Assembly: GCF_025985425.1 (NCBI RefSeq)
Contig: NZ_CP094972.1
Coordinates: 2,046,001-2,110,000 of the forward strand
Direction of reading: 5' to 3'
Length of the DNA: 64,000 bases
Origin: Entomomonas sp. E2T0
GTDB taxonomy: Bacteria > Pseudomonadota > Gammaproteobacteria > Pseudomonadales > Pseudomonadaceae
The translations under genes were made by a program, and so were the position numbers. How positions within the stretch are numbered: position 1 is the first letter of the stretch; each line of letters opens with the position of its first letter. Positions 45,425 through 55,014 of the stretch are shown in pieces. The notes beneath the pieces were generated by a model that was not told the origin of the DNA, did no database searches, and was given only the letters and a program-made list of their open reading frames with translations.

Positions 45425-46390
45425 TTAGGTAAGCTTTTTCTTAACATTTTTTAAGAAACCCTCTGTAGTGATAAGAGATTTATTTCTTGGGTCTCTTAGT
45501 TCTTTTAAATAGCGTTTTAATTCTGTTTCTATTTCTGAGGTTGCAACTTTCCCCTCAGGAGTAAGTTGAATCTGCACATGTCTTTTTTCTTTATATTTAT
45601 GTAAACCAGTAATTGTTGAGTTATCTTTGAATTTAATCATAATAGAGTCTAAAAATTCTGATTCTGCCTCATCAAATAAACTAATAGTAGCTTCTTCATC
45701 TAAAACTTTTGTTTCTTCCGCTTCCCAAGTACAGATAAACTTATTTGTTCCCTTTACATTATTTCGTATTTCACTAAGTTGTGATGCATAGTTACTGTAA
45801 TCTTTTTCAATATCATGGACTAAACTAGCAGTGATTTTCTTTACACCTCCTTTCTGTTGTATTAAGTCTCTTAATTCTGTAGATGCAATATCATATAACT
45901 CTACAGAAGAGTAGGGACCATCAGAATATTTTTTTAACAAGAAAGTTAGTAATTTGCATAATAATGTAATTCCTCCTGCTCCTTGTACAGATTCAATTAG
46001 AATGATTTGACCAAATGCTAAGCATCGATAAGAAAAAGCAAGCTCAGTTTTTTTCCCTTCAGGAGTTTGAAGATTTATTGGCTGTAATGTTAGTTTTGTG
46101 CTTTCCATATCTGGAGCAACTGCTTCAGGTGCTAAGCCTTTAGTGTAGCTACATATAGTAAATAAAGTACCTTTTTCTAATGTCTTAGAATCGAATAAAA
46201 TAGCACATGTAACTCCATCCTTAATATTGTTAGGATCAGGATAGTGACGTTCACCAATAGTAATGGCACCATCCATAATTTTTTTTATCTCATCTTCAAT
46301 TTTTGGAGGAGACCATGTATCTTTTGTTTTATTATGCTTTAATTTATATCCAACAGCTTTGACCATAAGAGTTTTATTTATCTTTTTCAC
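45425..46390 (-). CDS. Unknown soluble protein, first gene of the cassette
   Basis: 321 aa, no signal peptide or membrane helix. GTG start with AAGGAA 8 nt upstream. N-terminal part (1-130) looks mixed alpha/beta (VTCAILFDSKTLEKGTLFTI, ELAFSYRCLAFGQIILIESV); a helical part follows (LLCKLLTFLLKKYSDGP, LYDIASTELRDLIQQKGGV), then a charged C terminus (RYLKELRDPRNKS, LKNVKKKL). No catalytic motif or known domain is recognisable. Tightly linked to the 4-TM protein gene. Neighbours on both sides are ordinary chromosomal genes, so this looks like an accessory insertion. Confidence 0.72.
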   Translation of the reverse strand: MKKINKTLMVKAVGYKLKHNKTKDTWSPPKIEDEIKKIMDGAITIGERHYPDPNNIKDGVTCAILFDSKTLEKGTLFTICSYTKGLAPEAVAPDMESTKLTLQPINLQTPEGKKTELAFSYRCLAFGQIILIESVQGAGGITLLCKLLTFLLKKYSDGPYSSVELYDIASTELRDLIQQKGGVKKITASLVHDIEKDYSNYASQLSEIRNNVKGTNKFICTWEAEETKVLDEEATISLFDEAESEFLDSIMIKFKDNSTITGLHKYKEKRHVQIQLTPEGKVATSEIETELKRYLKELRDPRNKSLITTEGFLKNVKKKLT

Positions 46391-46462
46391 TATAATTTCC
46401 TTCTACTTAGATGCCCTTCTGAGTCATTAAACTATCATGAAACATGTAATTATTAATATTGT

Positions 46463-46480
46463 ATAATACTAAAGTATTAT
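46463..46480. promoter_or_regulatory. Palindrome upstream of the cassette
   Basis: ATAATACT and AGTATTAT are perfect 8-bp arms around AA, between the LOG-family stop codon and the first cassette gene, both on the minus strand. It could be an operator for the cassette or a weak 3' hairpin of the LOG gene. Confidence 0.4.
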
Positions 46481-46481
46481 T

Positions 46482-47549
46482 TTATGTTGTCCAGTTTTTA
46501 AATAAATTGATATAATCTACTAATTCTCTTAAGCGGCCATGCTGTTTGCCTGTAAATTGGAACAGTAGATAGGTTAAATGTTGAAACTCAGCTTCTTTAA
46601 AGCTGTCATCATAAACCTGCTGAATAAAGTCATTATTACTAATATCTCGATAGTTTTGATTAATATAAGTTAATGCTTGTTCAGTTAAAGGATGATTCAT
46701 TCTGATAGCAAAGGTTTCCCTAAACCAACGGCTAGAGTTATAGTTTGTATAGAACTGAATAATTTCTTGAGTTGCTTCTTCTGGTGTATGCAACAGCTTC
46801 ATTAAGCCCATATCACTAGGCAAAATATATTGTTGATCTCTTAAGTGCTTCTCAAAATATTCAATAGCATCTTTCCAGTAAGTACTATCAGGCGTTTCTA
46901 AAAGAATCACAGGGATTAGTGGTGTTTTACCTGTTTGAATCAGGGTTAATACTTCCATAGCCTCATCCCAAGTACCAAAACCACCAGGGCAAAGCACTAC
47001 AGCTTCTGTCTCTTTAACAAAGAATAATTTACGGATAAAGAAAAACTGGAAAGTAAGTAGTGCATCACTACCTTCCATTGTTTCATTGGCGTATTGTTCA
47101 AAAGGTAGCTTAATATTGAAGCCTAGGGCGTTATCTTGCCCAGCTCCTTCGTGAGCTGCTGCCATAATACCACCACCAGCACCTGTAATAACGATAAAAC
47201 CGTTGTCAGCAAGCTGTTGGCCTAAAGCTACTGCCTGTTGGTAAAGAGGATGATCTACAGGCGTACGAGCAGAGCCAAATACGGTTACTTTCCGATGGTG
47301 CTTAAAACGCTCTAGTAACGTAAAGCCTTTATCCATTTCAGTTAGCGCATTTTTAGCTATTTTAGTATCCCAATGGCCTCGTTCGGCCTGAACTAAACGG
47401 GTAGCTGCTAAAAATAATTCTTTATAAAGTTTGTGTTCTTTTGCGCCAGCAGGGAGTGCTAGCTTAATAAGCTCATCAATTTTGTTATTTAACTCAGTAG
47501 AGCTTGGCGAGTAATGACGGTTTAAATCATTATCTTGTTCATTTTTCAT
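46482..47549 (-). CDS. LOG-family (TIGR00730-like) nucleotide phosphoribohydrolase, long form
   Basis: 355 aa. ATG chosen because GGGA lies 7 nt upstream; the longer frame would need a TTG inside that region. Contains the Rossmann motif TVFGSARTP, GAGGGIMAAAHEGAG and the catalytic PGGFGTWDEAMEVLTLIQTGK. LOG enzymes release the base from nucleoside 5'-monophosphates. The helical N-terminal extension of about 85 residues and C-terminal extension of about 90 are beyond the usual ~190-aa LOG domain and are seen in a long subfamily; the specific substrate is unknown. Confidence 0.82.
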   Translation of the reverse strand: MKNEQDNDLNRHYSPSSTELNNKIDELIKLALPAGAKEHKLYKELFLAATRLVQAERGHWDTKIAKNALTEMDKGFTLLERFKHHRKVTVFGSARTPVDHPLYQQAVALGQQLADNGFIVITGAGGGIMAAAHEGAGQDNALGFNIKLPFEQYANETMEGSDALLTFQFFFIRKLFFVKETEAVVLCPGGFGTWDEAMEVLTLIQTGKTPLIPVILLETPDSTYWKDAIEYFEKHLRDQQYILPSDMGLMKLLHTPEEATQEIIQFYTNYNSSRWFRETFAIRMNHPLTEQALTYINQNYRDISNNDFIQQVYDDSFKEAEFQHLTYLLFQFTGKQHGRLRELVDYINLFKNWTT

Positions 47550-47667
47550 ATAATAATCCCAGTACTGCAAAGTAATCTATTATTATGGATAACCAATAAT
47601 AAAAAGAGGTTATGCTAGTTACTTATAAAGGTGGTGTCAATTTTGGTGTGCAACAGAAAGTTAATAG

Positions 47668-47687
47668 AAGGCGTATTGCTACGCCTT
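47668..47687 (-). terminator. Hairpin downstream of proP
   Basis: AAGGCGTA and TACGCCTT pair around TTGC just after the proP stop codon (minus strand). The T-tract is poor, so this is a weak terminator call. Confidence 0.45.
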
Positions 47688-47700
47688 AATCTGTAAAGAT

Positions 47701-49203
47701 TTATTTAAGATCAGGATGTTGTTCAATTAGTTGATCGCGTTTTTCAGTTAATTCATTTATTTGTTCAGTCAACTCTTCCACTTTTGTTTCAATATAATCA
47801 TGGTGTTCTTGTAGTAGTTCTTTAGCTTCTGCTCTATCAGATGCAGCAGGAGTCGCACCGCGTAGTGGCCGATTAGCTGTTTCTTTAGTAAATAAAATAG
47901 CAAGCAAACCTATCACAGCCACTACCATTAAATAATAGGCAGGCATCATTAAGTTATTTGTTGTTTCAGTTAACCAAGCGGCAATAAGAGGGGTAGTACC
48001 ACAAAATAATGATACTGAGATATTAAATGAAATAGCTAATGCACTGTAACGAATACTGGTAGGGAATAAAGCAGGCAAGGTTGATGCCATTACCCCTGTA
48101 AACATATTAAGCAACACGCCTAAAATCATTAATCCAATAAAGATATAAGCTACTTTGCCTGTGGTAATAAGATAGAAGCAAGGAATGGATAAACAAAATA
48201 GACCTACACAACCAACGATAACAATAGGTTTTCTACCAATTTTATCACTTAAAAAACCAATAGTGGGCTGTACAAACAGCATGCCAATCATAATTACAAT
48301 AATCAGAATAACACCATGACTTTCAGCATAGTGGAGATTATGGTTAAGGTAGCTTGGCATATAGGTTAACAACATATAATAAGTAACATTCATTACAATC
48401 ACTAAACCAATACAAATAAGTAGTGGTCGCCAGTGGCGTAATAAGATTTCTTTAAAAGAAACTTTACTAATTCCATGTTCTTCATCAGCCTGTTGTTTTT
48501 CTTGATGTTGTTCAAAGGTTGGTGTTTCATCTAAGTGACTTCTTAAGTAGAGGCCGATAAGCCCTAAGGGGCCAGCAATAAAGAAAGGAATCCGCCAACC
48601 CCAATCCAGTAACTGTTGATCGGTTAGCAAATAGGTAATTAAAGTAACAAACCCTGCACCTAGTAAGAAACCAGCAATAGAGCCAAAGTCTAACCAACTT
48701 CCCATAAAACCACGTTTGCGATCAGGGGAGTATTCAGCAATAAAAATGGTAGCACCTGAATATTCACCGCCTGTTGAGAAACCTTGTAGTAAACGACAAG
48801 CAAGTAGCAAAATAGGTGCCCAAAGGCCAATAGTTTCATAGCTAGGAATCAGTCCAATACAAAAGGTACTGATAGCCATAATTAAAATAGTGGTGGCTAG
48901 TATTTTTTGACGTCCTAATTTATCGCCTAAGAGGCCAAAAAACACTCCACCTATGGGTCTAACCAAAAAGGCCACAGCAAAGGTAGCAAGGGTGGCAAGG
49001 ATTTGAACTGAACCTGTGGTTTCAGGAAAAAATACTTTGCCAAGGGTTATGGCGATAAAACCATAAACACCAAAATCAAACCATTCCATTGCATTGCCTA
49101 ATGCAGAAGCAGTTACTGCCTTTTTAAGTTTATCGTTGTCGATAATAGTAATATCTTCAAGACTAAGCTCGGTAGATTGATTAGATGTTGTTTGTGATGA
49201 CAT
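47701..49203 (-). CDS. proP: ProP-like MFS osmoprotectant:H+ symporter
   Basis: 500 aa; 12 membrane helices with the MHS-family motif GLLGDKLGRQK near residue 92 and FLSDKIGRKP near 320. It ends in a C-terminal coiled-coil (ETKVEELTEQINELTEKRDQ, about residues 467-490), the feature of ProP that senses osmolality. Predicted to import proline and glycine betaine. N-terminal ALGNAMEWFDFGVYGF is also diagnostic. Confidence 0.87.
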   Translation of the reverse strand: MSSQTTSNQSTELSLEDITIIDNDKLKKAVTASALGNAMEWFDFGVYGFIAITLGKVFFPETTGSVQILATLATFAVAFLVRPIGGVFFGLLGDKLGRQKILATTILIMAISTFCIGLIPSYETIGLWAPILLLACRLLQGFSTGGEYSGATIFIAEYSPDRKRGFMGSWLDFGSIAGFLLGAGFVTLITYLLTDQQLLDWGWRIPFFIAGPLGLIGLYLRSHLDETPTFEQHQEKQQADEEHGISKVSFKEILLRHWRPLLICIGLVIVMNVTYYMLLTYMPSYLNHNLHYAESHGVILIIVIMIGMLFVQPTIGFLSDKIGRKPIVIVGCVGLFCLSIPCFYLITTGKVAYIFIGLMILGVLLNMFTGVMASTLPALFPTSIRYSALAISFNISVSLFCGTTPLIAAWLTETTNNLMMPAYYLMVVAVIGLLAILFTKETANRPLRGATPAASDRAEAKELLQEHHDYIETKVEELTEQINELTEKRDQLIEQHPDLK

Positions 49204-49591
49204 AGTTGTTCCTCTAAATATAAGCTATATAACAAAGCAACTGATTTAATAATTAATATTTAAATTAAATGGGTGCGCAACAACGTGAACAAAGTGAATA
49301 AAGCGGCTATTTTGAAGTTCACAAAATACAAGCAAATAGGCTTGAGGTTGTATCTAAGAATAAATACTAAGGATTGCTTTATCTATTAGTTAACCAATCA
49401 ATACAAAATATCAGAAAACACTTTAAGCAGATTAGGTATAACAATTTCTGAGCTTATTATAGCAATAATAATGGCTATGATATTGATTATGCTACTAAAG
49501 GCTAATCAGCTAATTTACCGTTACTGATTAAAACAAAAGTGCATGATAGTAGTATAAAATAGAGGGCCAATGCTAATGAGGAGGGCAAAGC
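49204..49591. other. Intergenic region between divergent proP and ggt
   Basis: 388 bp, AT-rich, containing both promoters. GAGGAGGGC lies just before the ggt start. A TATAAA at 49553-49558 faces ggt but lacks a convincing -35. I see no gene or structured RNA. Confidence 0.35.
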
Positions 49592-51286
49592 ATGCCATTT
49601 TTCTTGAGATCTATTTGTAAAGTTTGTTATGCAATCATTATTGTTATATTGGTTAATACATATGTTGCGGCAGAAGAAGATTCACCATTATCTGCTGGTG
49701 CAGTGGCTTCTCCAAATAGCTATGGAACAATAGCAGCTCAAGAAATATTAGCTAAAGGTGGTAATGCTGTTGATGCTGCAGTAGCCACAGCATTTGTGTT
49801 AGCAGTAACTTACCCTGAGGCAGGTAATATTGGTGGTGGCGGCTTTATGACCCTGTGGATGAATGGTAAGGGGTATTTTTTAGATTACCGAGAAATAGCA
49901 CCAGCTAAAGCAACCACTAATATGTATCTAGACAGTAAAGGCGAAGTAGTGGCTAATTTAAGCCTATACTCACATAAAGCAGTGGCTGTACCTGGTACTG
50001 TAGCAGGTATGTGGGCTGCCCATCAACGCTTTGGTAAGCTCTCTTGGCAAGAAGTGTTAGCACCTGCGATTAGTTATGCTAAAGAAGGCTTTATGGTTGA
50101 TGAGCAACTAATGCAACGTTATCGCGAGGTATTGGATAAAGTACCAGCCAATGGGCATTTTAAAGAATACTTTGGTGCTATGAAGATTGCTCAACCCTTT
50201 AAACAACCAGAGTTAGCTGCTGTATTAGAGCGTATTTCTGAACAAGGCGTTAATGATTTTTATCAAGGTGAAACAGCCCAACTTATTGTTAAACAAATGG
50301 CTGATAATGATGGCTTGATAACCGAAAGTGATTTAAACGGCTATCAAGCAAAATGGCGTGATCCATTAGTTGCAAAATGGCATGGTATGCAAGTTATCAC
50401 TGCGCCACCACCTAGTTCAGGTGGGGTTGGTTTATTACAGTTATTATTAATGAAGCAAGCGTTAGCTAATGACTTTAAAGGGGTTAGGCCAAATACGGCA
50501 CGTTATGTCCACTTATTAGCTGAAATTGAAAAGCGAGTATTTGCTGATAGAGCTGAGTATATGGGAGACCCAGACTTTATTAATGTGCCTGTTAAAAAAC
50601 TATTAGCGGCAGATTATTTAGCTAATCGTGCTAAAGAAGTTAATCCTTATGCTATTTCAGCGACTGAAAATATCGAACCTGGTTTGACTCCAGAGAAGTT
50701 ACAAACTACCCATTTTTCTATTGTGGATAAATGGGGTAATGGTGTTTCCAATACTTATACGTTAAATGGTTGGTTTGGTTCTGGCGTAGTAGTAAAAGGG
50801 GCAGGTATTTTATTAAATAATGAAATGGATGACTTTAGTAGTAAAGCAGGTGTAGCAAATCAGTTTGGTGTGGTGGGGAGTGAGGCCAATGCCATAAAAC
50901 CTTATAAAAGACCTTTGTCTTCTATGACACCCACTATTTTAACTAAGGATAATAAAATAGTGATGGTGATAGGAACTCCTGGTGGTTCACGTATTATTAC
51001 TTCTATTTTTCAAGTGATTGTTAATGTGTTTGATAACCATATGTCTTTAGAACAGGCAGTGTCTACTCCCCGTTATCATCACCAATTATTACCCAAGGAT
51101 CGTATTTTTATTGAGCGTTTTCAACAAGGAGTTCCTCAATTACTAAAAGTAAGGTTACAACAAATGGGCTATAACTTTTATCAGCAAGATTTTAGTGGTG
51201 ATATTCAGGTTATTCAAATTATTAATGATAAACCTAAAGCAGTAGCTGACCCTAGGGGGCGAGGTAGGGCATTAATAGTGGAATAA
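49592..51286 (+). CDS. ggt: Gamma-glutamyltransferase
   Basis: 564 aa; periplasmic Ntn hydrolase that removes gamma-glutamyl groups from glutathione. Signal peptide (ICKVCYAIIIVILVNTYVAA). The autoprocessing site is QTTHFSIVD, with Thr373 becoming the N-terminal nucleophile of the small subunit. NPKRPLSSMTPTI-like YKRPLSSMTPTI and GTPGGSRIIT are small-subunit motifs. Single-gene unit, convergent with the DUF4166 gene. Confidence 0.94.
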   Translation: MPFFLRSICKVCYAIIIVILVNTYVAAEEDSPLSAGAVASPNSYGTIAAQEILAKGGNAVDAAVATAFVLAVTYPEAGNIGGGGFMTLWMNGKGYFLDYREIAPAKATTNMYLDSKGEVVANLSLYSHKAVAVPGTVAGMWAAHQRFGKLSWQEVLAPAISYAKEGFMVDEQLMQRYREVLDKVPANGHFKEYFGAMKIAQPFKQPELAAVLERISEQGVNDFYQGETAQLIVKQMADNDGLITESDLNGYQAKWRDPLVAKWHGMQVITAPPPSSGGVGLLQLLLMKQALANDFKGVRPNTARYVHLLAEIEKRVFADRAEYMGDPDFINVPVKKLLAADYLANRAKEVNPYAISATENIEPGLTPEKLQTTHFSIVDKWGNGVSNTYTLNGWFGSGVVVKGAGILLNNEMDDFSSKAGVANQFGVVGSEANAIKPYKRPLSSMTPTILTKDNKIVMVIGTPGGSRIITSIFQVIVNVFDNHMSLEQAVSTPRYHHQLLPKDRIFIERFQQGVPQLLKVRLQQMGYNFYQQDFSGDIQVIQIINDKPKAVADPRGRGRALIVE

Positions 51287-51292
51287 TAAGGT

Positions 51293-51844
51293 TTATTGAG
51301 CCTTAGTTAAGTAACCGTTGTATTCTACCAATGTACCTATCAATGGCAGTGTAACTTTAGCAACGAATTGATAGGTACCATCTGTATCCACGCCTTCATT
51401 AGCGATAACTTGTGGGGAAAGAAATTTAGGGAGTTTAATGCCAAGAAAGGTACAGTATTGTAGTTTCCAACATAACCAGTTATCAACAGTTTCTAAGATA
51501 AAGTACTGTTTCACTGGACCAAACCTTTCATACATTTGTTGTGGATTATTTTTATCTAGGGCGAGAATAGAAGAAAACACTGTGTCACCAAAGCGTCTTG
51601 TCCAACATTCCTTGCCTTCATCTGTATAGTAAACATTGACAGTAATAGGTAAATTATCAGAGGGTTGTGGAAATCCCATTACTTTACGCATAAGATTTGT
51701 CATAAAATGAGTAGCACCACCTGCTTTTGCTTCACCTTGCCACAAAATACAAGGAGTATTATGAAAATCCTGAATAGCTTGGGGGATTTCATTATAACGC
51801 TCACCTAATAGATGAGCGAAGATATTGATAGGTGGTGTTTTCAT
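51293..51844 (-). CDS. DUF4166 domain protein
   Basis: 183 aa. Contains LGERYNEIPQAIQDFH at the N terminus, the MRKVMGFPQPSDNLPITV block and WTRRFGDTVFSS, all typical of the DUF4166 domain. Probably cytoplasmic or peripheral; function unknown. It starts 5 nt after hslO, so co-transcription with the chaperone is likely. Confidence 0.8.
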   Translation of the reverse strand: MKTPPINIFAHLLGERYNEIPQAIQDFHNTPCILWQGEAKAGGATHFMTNLMRKVMGFPQPSDNLPITVNVYYTDEGKECWTRRFGDTVFSSILALDKNNPQQMYERFGPVKQYFILETVDNWLCWKLQYCTFLGIKLPKFLSPQVIANEGVDTDGTYQFVAKVTLPLIGTLVEYNGYLTKAQ

Positions 51845-51849
51845 AATAA

Positions 51850-52740
51850 CTAATGCCTCGTATCAGCAGGAGGGTTGCTAGAACCATCCTTAAATAATTG
51901 TGTAACATCAGCAATATCGAAAATATATTCTTTATTACAGAACTGGCAGTCAATAGTAATCTTACCTTGTTGTTCATCCAGTAAAGCGAATGCATCTGCC
52001 TCACCTAAACTACGCAAAGCATTCGCTGAGCGCTCACGGGAACAACTGCAATGAAACTTTATAGGTAATTTTTCAAAAAGTCGAATATCTTCTTCATGAT
52101 ATAAACGATGTAAGATAGTCGAATTATCTACTGTTAAGAACTCATCAGCATTTAATGAGTTTGCTAAAACCGTAAGGTGTTGCCAAGTGTTCTGACGTTC
52201 ATCATCGTCATGTTGTTTTTCAGCAGGTAAGGCTTGTAATAAAAAGCCTTTGGCCTGTTTGCCATCAGCGCATAGCCAAAAATAGGTAGGTAATTGCTCA
52301 GAACTAGCAAAATAGCTAGACAGACTACTGGCTAATGTTTCACCCTCTAACGCTACTATACCTTGATAACGTTTACCCTGTGTAGGGTCAACTGTTAATG
52401 CTAGGATACCATTAGGCATTAACTCTTGCAGGGACATGGAGTCATTTATTTGTTCGGCTTCATAACGAGCAATACCACGAATTTCGCGATTACTATTACA
52501 TTCCACCATTAATAAGGGTAAAGGGCCTTCAGAGCGCGCTTGTAATACTAAAGTACCATCAAATTTTAAGGTGCCACACAATAAAGCACTGGCTGCTAGG
52601 AGTTCACCTAGTAATTTAGCCACAGGTGCAGGATATTGATGACGCGTTAATACTTCGTGATAACTATGCTCTAGGGAAACTATTTCACCACGTACATCTA
52701 AGTTTTCGAATAGGAAACGTTGTGTTATATCTTGTTTCAT
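51850..52740 (-). CDS. hslO: Hsp33 redox-regulated chaperone
   Basis: 296 aa; holdase activated by oxidation and unfolding. The zinc-binding redox switch has the CxC (Cys231, Cys233) and CxxC (Cys265, Cys268) pairs in CSCSRE and DCQFCNKEY. The N-terminal FLFENLDVRGEIV is family-typical. In P. aeruginosa it lies next to pckA; that link is broken here. Confidence 0.95.
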   Translation of the reverse strand: MKQDITQRFLFENLDVRGEIVSLEHSYHEVLTRHQYPAPVAKLLGELLAASALLCGTLKFDGTLVLQARSEGPLPLLMVECNSNREIRGIARYEAEQINDSMSLQELMPNGILALTVDPTQGKRYQGIVALEGETLASSLSSYFASSEQLPTYFWLCADGKQAKGFLLQALPAEKQHDDDERQNTWQHLTVLANSLNADEFLTVDNSTILHRLYHEEDIRLFEKLPIKFHCSCSRERSANALRSLGEADAFALLDEQQGKITIDCQFCNKEYIFDIADVTQLFKDGSSNPPADTRH

Positions 52741-52957
52741 AAGGATATTTTAAAGCCTCAAAAGGATAATGTATTATTTACCATTTTATAGCTAGAGAAG
52801 AGTATAAACTAATTAACCCTAGATTATGCTCAATAAATCATTACAGAATAATGAACAATTAACGACTATCCTTGTACGATGTGATATTTCACATAATATA
52901 ATGGATAGCTTAATTTCATTATTAGCTACTAAATAGCAAATCGGAGAATTACTATAT

Positions 52958-53761
52958 ATGGGCGATGCTCAATTATTACAACCTGTCTGGCAAACAAAAA
53001 AGATAGTATTTTGCAATGTATTTGCACTTATTTTGTTATTGCTGTGGGCATGGCCATTAACTCATGATTTAGCCATGAGGTTTGATGTTGCTTTTTTTAG
53101 AGTACTCAATGATTCTTTAAAAGAGAATTATGTGTGGGCTAGTATTTGGGCAATAATGAGTAGTCGCTTTTTTGATTTTATCGTAGCTATTATTTTACTG
53201 GTTTTGTTGATAAAAGCAGATTGGCTATATGGCGCTAAGATGGTAAGGCAAGCATTTTTTGCGTTATTAGTGATTATGTTATTGCAAGTAGTTGTACGTA
53301 TTATTTTTACCAAGTTAGTTATTGCTTTTGGTTGGCAGCATGCTAGTCCTACAGCAACGTTAGATGATGCCTATCGTCTTTCTAGGCATTTTGATTTTTT
53401 TGAACAAAAATTAGAAATTAAAGATAGCTCTAATAGAAGTTTTCCAGGCGATCATGCCTCAGTATTGATGATATGGGCATTATTCTTATCAGTATTTGCA
53501 CGTAAATTTAGTCAATATTTTATTGTTTGGTTATTGGCTATTATATTTATGATGCCTCGCTTAATCGCTGGTGCACACTGGGCATCAGATGATTATATTG
53601 GTGGTTTGATCTTAGCTTTATTGGCACTAGGTTGGGGAATGTATACGCCTTTTGCCGCTAAGTTAAGTAGTGGTTTAGTATGTATTACAAAACCTATTTT
53701 CCGCTTAGTTAACAAAATTCCTGTGCTTAATCGATTAGCTATTGTTCGTTATCCAGAATAA
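52958..53761 (+). CDS. PAP2-family membrane phosphatase
   Basis: 267 aa with about six membrane helices. PAP2 signature motifs: NRSFPGDHASVLM (PSGH-like) and RLIAGAHWASDDYIGG (last active-site His and Asp). Acts on lipid phosphates, such as undecaprenyl diphosphate, phosphatidylglycerol phosphate or lipid A; the exact substrate is not determined. It is followed by dgkA on the same strand at 94 nt, which makes a lipid-cycling role plausible. Confidence 0.82.
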   Translation: MGDAQLLQPVWQTKKIVFCNVFALILLLLWAWPLTHDLAMRFDVAFFRVLNDSLKENYVWASIWAIMSSRFFDFIVAIILLVLLIKADWLYGAKMVRQAFFALLVIMLLQVVVRIIFTKLVIAFGWQHASPTATLDDAYRLSRHFDFFEQKLEIKDSSNRSFPGDHASVLMIWALFLSVFARKFSQYFIVWLLAIIFMMPRLIAGAHWASDDYIGGLILALLALGWGMYTPFAAKLSSGLVCITKPIFRLVNKIPVLNRLAIVRYPE

Positions 53762-53855
53762 AAAATGTTGTTAATAAAATGTTAAATTTATTAACTATCA
53801 TTTAATTAGTGAGATAATACCTAGCAATAATAATGTTATTTTTGAAGAGAGTATT

Positions 53856-54236
53856 ATGGAAAAGTCGCCTTTTAAAGGAACACGTGGTTTAAAACGGATT
53901 ATTAATGCAACAGGCTATTCTATGGATGGTTTAAAGGTGGCCTTTAAAAATGAGGCTGCTTTTCGTACTTTATTAGGGCTAAGTGTTGTCTTAATTCCTA
54001 TTGCATTATTACTGCCAGTAGCTCCTGTAGAAAAGGCGATCATGGTTGCTGTTTGTCTATTATCGGTGATTATTGAATTGTTTAACTCGGCGATTGAGGC
54101 AGTGGTTGATCGGATTTCGTTGGAACGTCATGAGCTTTCAAAAAATGCTAAGGATTTAGGCAGTGCTGCTCAATTTATAGGATTATGGACAATTTTTATT
54201 GTGTGGGGAATTATTTTAATAGGCCATTATTTATAG
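53856..54236 (+). CDS. dgkA: Diacylglycerol kinase
   Basis: 126 aa, three membrane helices. Family motif ELFNSAIEAVVDRISLE with the catalytic Glu region and the terminal KDLGSAAQF. Phosphorylates diacylglycerol to phosphatidic acid, recycling the diacylglycerol left when EptA or similar enzymes use phospholipid head groups. Confidence 0.95.
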   Translation: MEKSPFKGTRGLKRIINATGYSMDGLKVAFKNEAAFRTLLGLSVVLIPIALLLPVAPVEKAIMVAVCLLSVIIELFNSAIEAVVDRISLERHELSKNAKDLGSAAQFIGLWTIFIVWGIILIGHYL

Positions 54237-54387
54237 AATTTATAAGAAAATAACCTAAATAGGTGGTGAAAATAGCAATATCTATCAACTTTTGTCTAGG
54301 TTATTCTGGAAAGCGATGTATTTACAACGTTATAATACTATAATAAATAAATTAATATATTTGCTATAGATGTCTAAGGAAGTTGAT

Positions 54388-55014
54388 ATGGGTACTACCC
54401 CCCATTTTATATGCTATTCGAGTCCAATAGATCATTATTCTCACCGTATACGTTTAGTATTAGCAGAGAAAGACATTGGTATAACAATACGTAATGTAGA
54501 CCCTAATTATTATCCTCCCAATCTGGCAGAGTTAAATCCGTATAGTAGTTTACCTGTGTTAGTTGAACGAGATTTAGTACTTTATGACTCAATAGTTATT
54601 ATGGAGTATTTAGAAGATCGTTATCCTTATCCACCTCTATTGCCAGCTTATCCTAGCGATAAGGCGAGTAGGCGATTATTAGTGTACCGTATCCAAAGAG
54701 ATTGGTGTCACTTAGTCGATCTTATACTTGATCCTAAAACCAAAGTAACTACTCAAAATGCAGCACGTAAAGAATTAAGAGAAAGTTTAATAGGTGTTTC
54801 AGCTGTTTTTAGTGAAAAACCTTATTTTCTCAGTAATGATTTCTCGTTAGCTGATTGTTGTTTATTACCCATTTTATGGCGTTTACCTTTATTGGATATT
54901 GAGATTCCTAAAACGGGCAAAGGCTTATTAGCCTATATGGATCGAGGCTTTAATAGAGCAAGTTTCCAAGCTAGTTTGTCTGAGCAAGAGTTAAAATTAG
55001 CAGGGGCGAATTAA
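54388..55014 (+). CDS. sspA: Stringent starvation protein A
   Basis: 208 aa glutathione-transferase-fold protein that binds RNA polymerase. The ATG giving [13 protein letters not shown] is preferred (AAGGAAG about 5 nt upstream) over one 18 nt earlier. Conserved [10 protein letters not shown]-like [31 protein letters not shown] and [14 protein letters not shown] are present. sspB overlaps by one nucleotide. Confidence 0.93.
   Translation: MGTTPHFICYSSPIDHYSHRIRLVLAEKDIGITIRNVDPNYYPPNLAELNPYSSLPVLVERDLVLYDSIVIMEYLEDRYPYPPLLPAYPSDKASRRLLVYRIQRDWCHLVDLILDPKTKVTTQNAARKELRESLIGVSAVFSEKPYFLSNDFSLADCCLLPILWRLPLLDIEIPKTGKGLLAYMDRGFNRASFQASLSEQELKLAGAN

Noticed and set aside
44829-46390. Assignment of the unknown gene pair as Kiwa (KwaA-KwaB)
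   Set aside because: Protein sizes and the 4-TM topology are similar, but gene order is reversed and I see no DUF4868-like sequence; sequence homology cannot be claimed.
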